Source: Montifringilla adamsi
Lineage: Eukaryota; Chordata; Aves; Passeriformes; Passeridae
Reading direction: 5' to 3'
DNA length: 64,000 nt
Assembly: GCA_017590115.1 (NCBI GenBank)
Contig: JAGGNK010007448.1
Coordinates: 1,032,815 to 1,096,814, forward strand
In this document: positions 58,946 to 64,000 of the stretch, piece by piece
Layout: every line of letters starts with the position of its first letter
How positions within the stretch are numbered: the stretch's first letter is position 1
Notes under the pieces: generated by a model
The model's input: only the letters and a program-made list of their open reading frames with translations
Database searches by the model: none
Told to the model about the DNA's origin: nothing
Made by a program: the position numbers and the translations under genes

Positions 58946-59186
58946 TTCTGCAGCTCCAGCACTGGCCTGGGTCCCCCAGCCCGTGGGGTCTCCCTCCACC
59001 TCCCCTCCCTGGCACGAGGTGGGCACCAGCATTTTGGACCCCAAAGCCAACATGAAGCTCTCCACATCTTTCCCTTGTCTGTGTGCAACATCCAGCTGGA
59101 AAAAAAAAAGGATTTCTCCTTTGCTATTTTCCTTTTATTTAGAGAATTGCAGATCAGGATGGGGGATTACAGCTGGAGTTAATCTT

Positions 59187-59258
59187 GGTTAGGATAACGA
59201 TGAGTTTAGAACTGAGCTTTAATTAGAAATGGGTTACTTTGGAGGTTAAAATATACAA
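59187..59258 (+). repeat. 72-bp dispersed duplicate, copy 1
   Basis: 68 of 72 bases match 60560-60631, both starting ggttaggataacgatgag. Same strand, 1.37 kb apart. Confidence 0.93.
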
Positions 59259-60254
59259 TTAGGTTTTTCTTTGTGTCTGTAGGTTTTAGATAAGTTTTAG
59301 GGTTATATCTATGGGGATGATTAAACTCAAGGACTTAGATTTTAAATTTCAAGAGATAATTGCCTTTGGGCTGGAATTAAATTTGAAATAATTTGAAGGA
59401 TTAGGCTGGTATTAAGGTTAGATATGATTAACCATTGCAATATAGTAGATTAGTGTTAAATAGAATCTCAGGCTGATTTAGGAGTTCAGTTTGAATCTAA
59501 TTATAATTAGGGCTATTATTTGGCATAGACACTGCAATTCCTGGTCAGGGGAGAGATGAGAATTTGCATCAGGGGCTCTCTGCAGCTGCATTTCCACTTG
59601 ATGCCCCTGATTTGGGACACCCAATGATGGGAGGAAGCAGAAATCTCTGTGACCCAGGAAACCCCAAGTCCCTGATGCCACCAAGAGCAGCTTGGAGCAG
59701 TGCTGGCTGTAAAATTGCTTTGTTTGCAGTCCCTATTTCTGTTTTATGAGCACAGGAAGGACAAACAGAGCAAGGTTTTGTTTATAGCATGCTGACACTT
59801 TCCCAAGTTTCCAGCCATTCAAAGCAAGGCAGGGGAAAGATCTGATCATTTAAATCTATTTTCCATTCTCTGCCTAAGCCTTTATGAATAAAACCAAAGA
59901 TTGTTTTTAGAAATAACTCTCTTCCATATATAAATCCAACTTTTCTGTGTAAAAAAAAAAAACCCTCTTGATGTTTAGTCAGTGCTGTTTTATTCAGTTG
60001 CAGTAAAAGCAGGGAAGAGAAGCCTCAGTCGGCTGTTTATTACCAGGGATGTTATTTTTTGTACTTTACAGGATGCATTTTCTGTCAGAATTTGTAAAAT
60101 ATTAATCAAACAAACAGAAAACAGTACAGAAACTACAACTTGAAATGAAGGTGATTTCACAGCAACACTAAATCCATAATGGCACATTCCCCATCTTTTT
60201 TCTGTCAGCTATGCCACCTAAATGCTTCATTTACAGGAGGTTTGCTTTTGTTTT

Positions 60255-60385
60255 GGTATTTCTTGACATTTTATTGTCTCGGTTTCATTGAAATGAGAAC
60301 AAAGCAGAGAAACTCTCTGTGAATAACAATGTTAAGAAGCAATTAGCCAGTAGAAATCAAAATACACGATGCTGCCATTAGAGTG
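60255..60385. promoter_or_regulatory. candidate conserved non-coding element
   Basis: SOX-like AACAAT at 60325-60330 and homeobox-like CAATTAG at 60340-60346 in a repeat-free block. Inference only. Confidence 0.25.
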
Positions 60386-60559
60386 ACAAGGCGTGTGCGC
60401 GGGAGGGAAGAGCTCACTGCAGAGGGGAATGTTCAAACCCTGCCTTCCCTGGCCTGCCTGGCAGCTTTACTCCACACACTGGCACTCCTGGAGCACGAGG
60501 AAAGGGGGAATTTTGGTTTCCATCTCCTCCCAGACTGCTCATCCCAGGACATGGCCCAT

Positions 60560-60631
60560 GGTTAGGATAACGATGAGTTTGGGACTGAGCTTTAATTAGG
60601 AATGGGTTCCTTTGGAGGTTAAAATATACAA
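60560..60631 (+). repeat. 72-bp dispersed duplicate, copy 2
   Basis: Second copy of 59187-59258 with four differences. Flanks on both sides are unrelated to those of copy 1. Confidence 0.93.
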
Positions 60632-60709
60632 CGGTGTGGTTTCCAGCAGGGACCAGAGACAGGGCTCCCACAGCCACCTGGTGACTCCCCTGTGGCCCCA
60701 GGGCACACT

Positions 60710-60791
60710 GTCTGGGTTTGAAAAGACAGGTGTCTCCTAAGGAGGGCAGGAGCCTCCTCTGAAATGGAAAATGTAACCCCCTCCCTCTGAA
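60710..60791 (+). mobile_element. LTR fragment of the 20330/25275 family
   Basis: Begins TGTCTGGGTTTGAAAAGACA and follows 'aggtgtctcctaaggaggg', 'gaaatggaaaatgtaa' and 'ccccctccctct', the first ~80 bp of the LTR. The rest is missing, so it is a truncated remnant in the opposite orientation to the other two. Confidence 0.88.
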
Positions 60792-62169
60792 CCTTGCAAT
60801 CCAGGAGAGCACACCTGGGCAGTGGGCTGAGGGACACGGCACCATGGGGCCTCCAGCTGGGAAGGTTGGATCCTCAGGAAAGCTGGATCCTTCCCTCCTG
60901 TTCTGGACACACCAGGCACCACGTGGGCCCTACTGAGCCCAGGATGAGCCTTGGGAGCTGCAGTCTCATGAAAGAAGAGTTTTGCAACCCTTGTTCCCAT
61001 GACCACTTTTCCACTCAGCTGTTTTTGCCATTAAATATTTTATATATTTTGATTTTTTTCCATAGGAATGTGGGGTTGTCATAGCAAATCCCTTCCAACA
61101 TTCTGATTTTGGGGAGGATTTCCAAACCTTTGGTGAGTGCTGAAGGCACCTCTGTGTTACATTGAATTTTGGGAATATTTGTTATGTTTATGCTTCTGCA
61201 GGGGTTTCCTGCCTTTAGCATATAAAGGAACACTTCTTCATTAAGGTTTTCAAGATCTCCATGAATTGCCCCTCTGATGTTTCCTAAAAGAGCCTCAACA
61301 ACTGCTGCATTTTACATTTTTCAGAAAGAAATAGATTGGGATTGACGTCACAGACCATATTTGGGTGAATTAAAAGCTGGAGCTTGTCTGACAGATGCTT
61401 TTTATAGACTAAAAATATTTGTGGTCTAAGGATGTATTTACATGGTCTTCAGGAAATTCTGGCAGATCATTGTACCAAAACAATGGCTGCATTTTTTCTT
61501 TCTAATTCAGACCAATTTTACCCAGCTGGAGCTGCTGCCTCTTCATTTGTGGGTTTTGATCTTGCACAGAATAGCTGCACTTCATCAGATACTCCACTCT
61601 GTGTGTCAGGATCAGCTCTGTAGTCCAAAAGCATCCAAATTTCCCTTGCTTTAGGTACTCAAGTGTAGAACTTAGGTGCTCCTATGGGACTATCCCTGTA
61701 TTGGGATTTTCAACACCCCCAGTCTGAAAAACCCAAGAGGAACCCGATTTCTTGGTGGGCCTTGCCCTGATTTCTGCCTTGGCATCTCCTGGTGGTTCAC
61801 AGGAGTGGGATGGAGGAGGCAGGAGGGGGGGGAGGTGCTTGGAAATCACCCCCAGGGTTTTTTCTTTGTCTTTACTCTAGACCTCCAGTGAATTGTATCA
61901 AGGCCATTTGGACATTAGAAAATGTCCAATATCAGTAAAATTCACAAATAGCTGCACTTTTCTTTATCAGCTTTGACCACTGGTGCTGAGGTTTTACTCC
62001 AAAAAGCTGCTGGGGTGACCAAAAACACCAATGTGGTGTTCCTCCATCGTCCCCCAGGAAACTGCCCCTGGCACCATGGCTGTGCTGGTGTTTGATTCCT
62101 TTCAGCTCCTGGTTTTACAGATTCTGAACTGTAAATGCATGCACATATTTGTTTGTTTGTGCATTTGTG
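60792..62169. other. non-coding sequence, nothing recognised
   Basis: No gene is seen. A G8 run lies near 61826-61833. Confidence 0.4.
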
Positions 62170-62335
62170 TTTTCTTTTATATATTTATATATTTTTATAT
62201 TTATATATTTTATATATCTTATATATTTTATAAATATATATTAGATATTATAGATATTATTCTATGTTATTATATATATATATACACACATATACACATA
62301 TAAATATATGTATGTATGTATAAAAGAAGATAAGG
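62170..62335. repeat. AT-rich low-complexity tract with (TA)n and (TATG)n
   Basis: Mixed tatattt/ttatata repeats, then a (TA)n run near 62271-62283, a tacacacata section and (TATG)n near 62310-62320. Confidence 0.9.
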
Positions 62336-62370
62336 CAGTAGCTGAGCAGTGACATAGATGCCCAGGAAGT

Positions 62371-62417
62371 GGGATGGGATGGGATGGGATGGGATGGGAT
62401 GGGATGGGATGGGATGG
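62371..62417 (+). repeat. pentanucleotide microsatellite (GGGAT)n
   Basis: About nine units. It ends exactly where the 399-bp duplicated segment begins. Confidence 0.97.
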
Positions 62418-62816
62418 GTTGTGCAGAACTGAGCCAAGAAGAAAACAAAGGTGGGCAGAGCTGAGCCCACCCTAAACCCCTTCAGGAGGAGATTCACTCT
62501 GGCCTGAATGATCTAAAGGGTCTTTTCCAACCGAGCCTTTGAGACTCCACAAAACCCCTGGAGTCACTTGATGTAATCTGTTGGAACAACAGACATTCCA
62601 GAAATAGTTTTCCAAAAGAAAATACTGAGTTAATGCAACCTTTTCTTAACTCAGTGATGCAGCCAGGGGAGAATTTTCAGAGCAGCCCCAGGGGAGCATC
62701 ATGAACATCAGGCTGGTTTGTGCCACACAAAGTTTTTCCTGGTTCTATTTCTGTTCTTTACTCCAAGTGCAATCCATTCCTGAGGTGGGGGAAAGGCAAG
62801 ATTGTGTTTATTTTAT
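62418..62816 (+). repeat. 399-bp exact direct duplicate, copy 1
   Basis: No difference was seen from 63602-64000 over 399 bp, at an offset of 1184 bp. 62484-62545 inside it resembles a CR1 3' end (tctaaagggtcttttccaac). Confidence 0.95.
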
Positions 62817-63601
62817 GCAAAAAGCAATCTTTTTTCACTTTACAAAAACAGCCCACTGGAACAGGATGGGGTCATTTCTGACATTTTTTCTTGGTACTGT
62901 TTAACATTTGATCCCTTCAGGGAGCAGAGATGTGCAGGACTGGGACACTGAGGGACCCACTGAGGTGGGTTCTACCCTGTGGCCTGATCCTGGTGTCAGT
63001 TCCTGCCAGAGCTCAGATCCAGAGTGAAAGGCCATCATCGTTCAGGGATGAGCCACCTCTCCAGGAGCATCAAGGGAACCCCCAGCCCTGTTTTCTTTCT
63101 CCAAGCCCCTCTCCTTTTTGAAAACTCACACATCACTAGCCAGCAGCTCTTTGGGGAGGAAACCTGCTTTTTATACAGTCAGCTGAATATTTCTACACAA
63201 ACTTGAGGGCTTCTCTGCCCTTCTGGTGCAACAAGGACTTGTGCAGAGTTCAATGTGGGTGAAAACAACCTGGAGATGGGGAGTGGGCTCTTTGGCTCTG
63301 TTTCAACCAGCCAGGGCTTCTCATCCCAGCAGAGCTGTGCCCAAACTGTGTCTTCTCATCTCTCCCCATATCCTCTAACAGATTTTTTTCTCACCAGTCT
63401 CAGAGGGCTCCTGGAAATTTTTAGAGGACACATTTCCCCAGGCTTCTCTGCAGGGGAAGCAGGCCACTCCTGAAATAGAGGTGACTTGTGTGGGAAATGA
63501 GTGTGGGGCTGCTGGTGCTCCCAGAGTAGGAGACAAGGGCTGGTGTCTGTCCAGCACTGATGCCAGGGAGACCTGCCAGGATCAGAAATGCACTGGCCAC
63601 T
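62817..63601. other. sequence between the duplicate copies
   Basis: 785 bp of non-coding text. If the duplication is tandem, this is the rest of a 1184-bp unit. No gene is seen. Confidence 0.5.
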
Positions 63602-64000
63602 GTTGTGCAGAACTGAGCCAAGAAGAAAACAAAGGTGGGCAGAGCTGAGCCCACCCTAAACCCCTTCAGGAGGAGATTCACTCTGGCCTGAATGATCTAA
63701 AGGGTCTTTTCCAACCGAGCCTTTGAGACTCCACAAAACCCCTGGAGTCACTTGATGTAATCTGTTGGAACAACAGACATTCCAGAAATAGTTTTCCAAA
63801 AGAAAATACTGAGTTAATGCAACCTTTTCTTAACTCAGTGATGCAGCCAGGGGAGAATTTTCAGAGCAGCCCCAGGGGAGCATCATGAACATCAGGCTGG
63901 TTTGTGCCACACAAAGTTTTTCCTGGTTCTATTTCTGTTCTTTACTCCAAGTGCAATCCATTCCTGAGGTGGGGGAAAGGCAAGATTGTGTTTATTTTAT
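63602..64000 (+). repeat. 399-bp exact direct duplicate, copy 2 (cut by window end)
   Basis: Second copy of 62418-62816. It is still matching at base 64000, so the true duplicate extends beyond the window. Confidence 0.95.

Larger units (their letters stand above)
58949..60709. other. non-coding sequence with a 72-bp duplicated segment
   Basis: 59180-59520 is rich in ggtta/attag motifs and may be an eroded tandem repeat. Poly-A of 12 lies near 59951-59962. No gene is seen. Confidence 0.4.

Noticed and set aside
59390..59520. Telomere-like ggttag words
   Set aside because: No run of exact TTAGGG repeats; the words are scattered in AT-rich text.
1..64000. CRISPR array, operon or bacterial-type system
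   Set aside because: No regular repeat-spacer pattern, ribosome-binding sites or compact gene order; composition and repeats are those of a bird nuclear genome.

Overview
The window reads as nuclear DNA of a bird, most likely a songbird (Passeriformes). Two things point there. CR1 LINE fragments are the dominant repeat; they are recognised by the tail copied in many places (cacagaatcat…ttggaagggacctt on one strand, ggtcccttccaacc…gattctgtgat on the other). There are also retroviral LTRs that begin TGTCTTGGTTTGAAAAGACAGG, a family I associate with songbird genomes. The sequence has vertebrate traits: low CpG apart from a few patches, many microsatellites, and no compact gene order.

I find no protein-coding gene I can support. 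The many open frames of 60-260 codons are short, overlap on both strands, and are mostly carried by CR1, LTR or minisatellite sequence. The window is therefore intergenic or deep intronic. The one intact gene is a tRNA-Thr (anticodon AGT) at 43846-43918.

Layout. 1-12 kb: unique sequence with scattered CR1 3' ends, a (TATTC)n/(CATTC)n array and a 126-bp inverted duplication at 3.5-3.9 kb. 12-20 kb: a CR1 copy, a (CTGGAA)n array and a longer CR1 at 16.7-17.3 kb. 20-26 kb: two copies of one LTR family in the same orientation (20330-20710 with a 5-bp target duplication; 25275-25966), with a CR1 that grew a (GGGAT)n array and an old CR1 reverse-transcriptase segment between them. 26-34 kb: AT-rich stretches that may be conserved non-coding elements, a 20-bp minisatellite, a CTCF-like site, and a second LTR family (about 32.4-33.1 kb) abutting a tRNA-like segment. 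34-50 kb: CR1 copies on both strands, the tRNA gene, a CR1 containing a (CTTCT)n array, and a MEF2-site-bearing AT-rich block near 48.5 kb. 50-58 kb: a possible exon (50039-50619), two GC-rich minisatellites and a CR1. 58-64 kb: a third LTR followed by a CpG-rich patch, a 72-bp duplicated segment, an LTR fragment, AT-rich and (GGGAT)n arrays, and a 399-bp exact direct duplication that runs off the right end.

How it fits together: this is a repeat-worked landscape rather than a set of cooperating genes. CR1 copies on both strands, LTRs of at least two families and locally expanded arrays explain most of the structure. I did not find a new multi-gene system. The most useful leads are the unusual tRNA-Thr, the exact terminal duplication, the inverted duplication, the tRNA-like/LTR junction, the CpG patch and the exon candidate.
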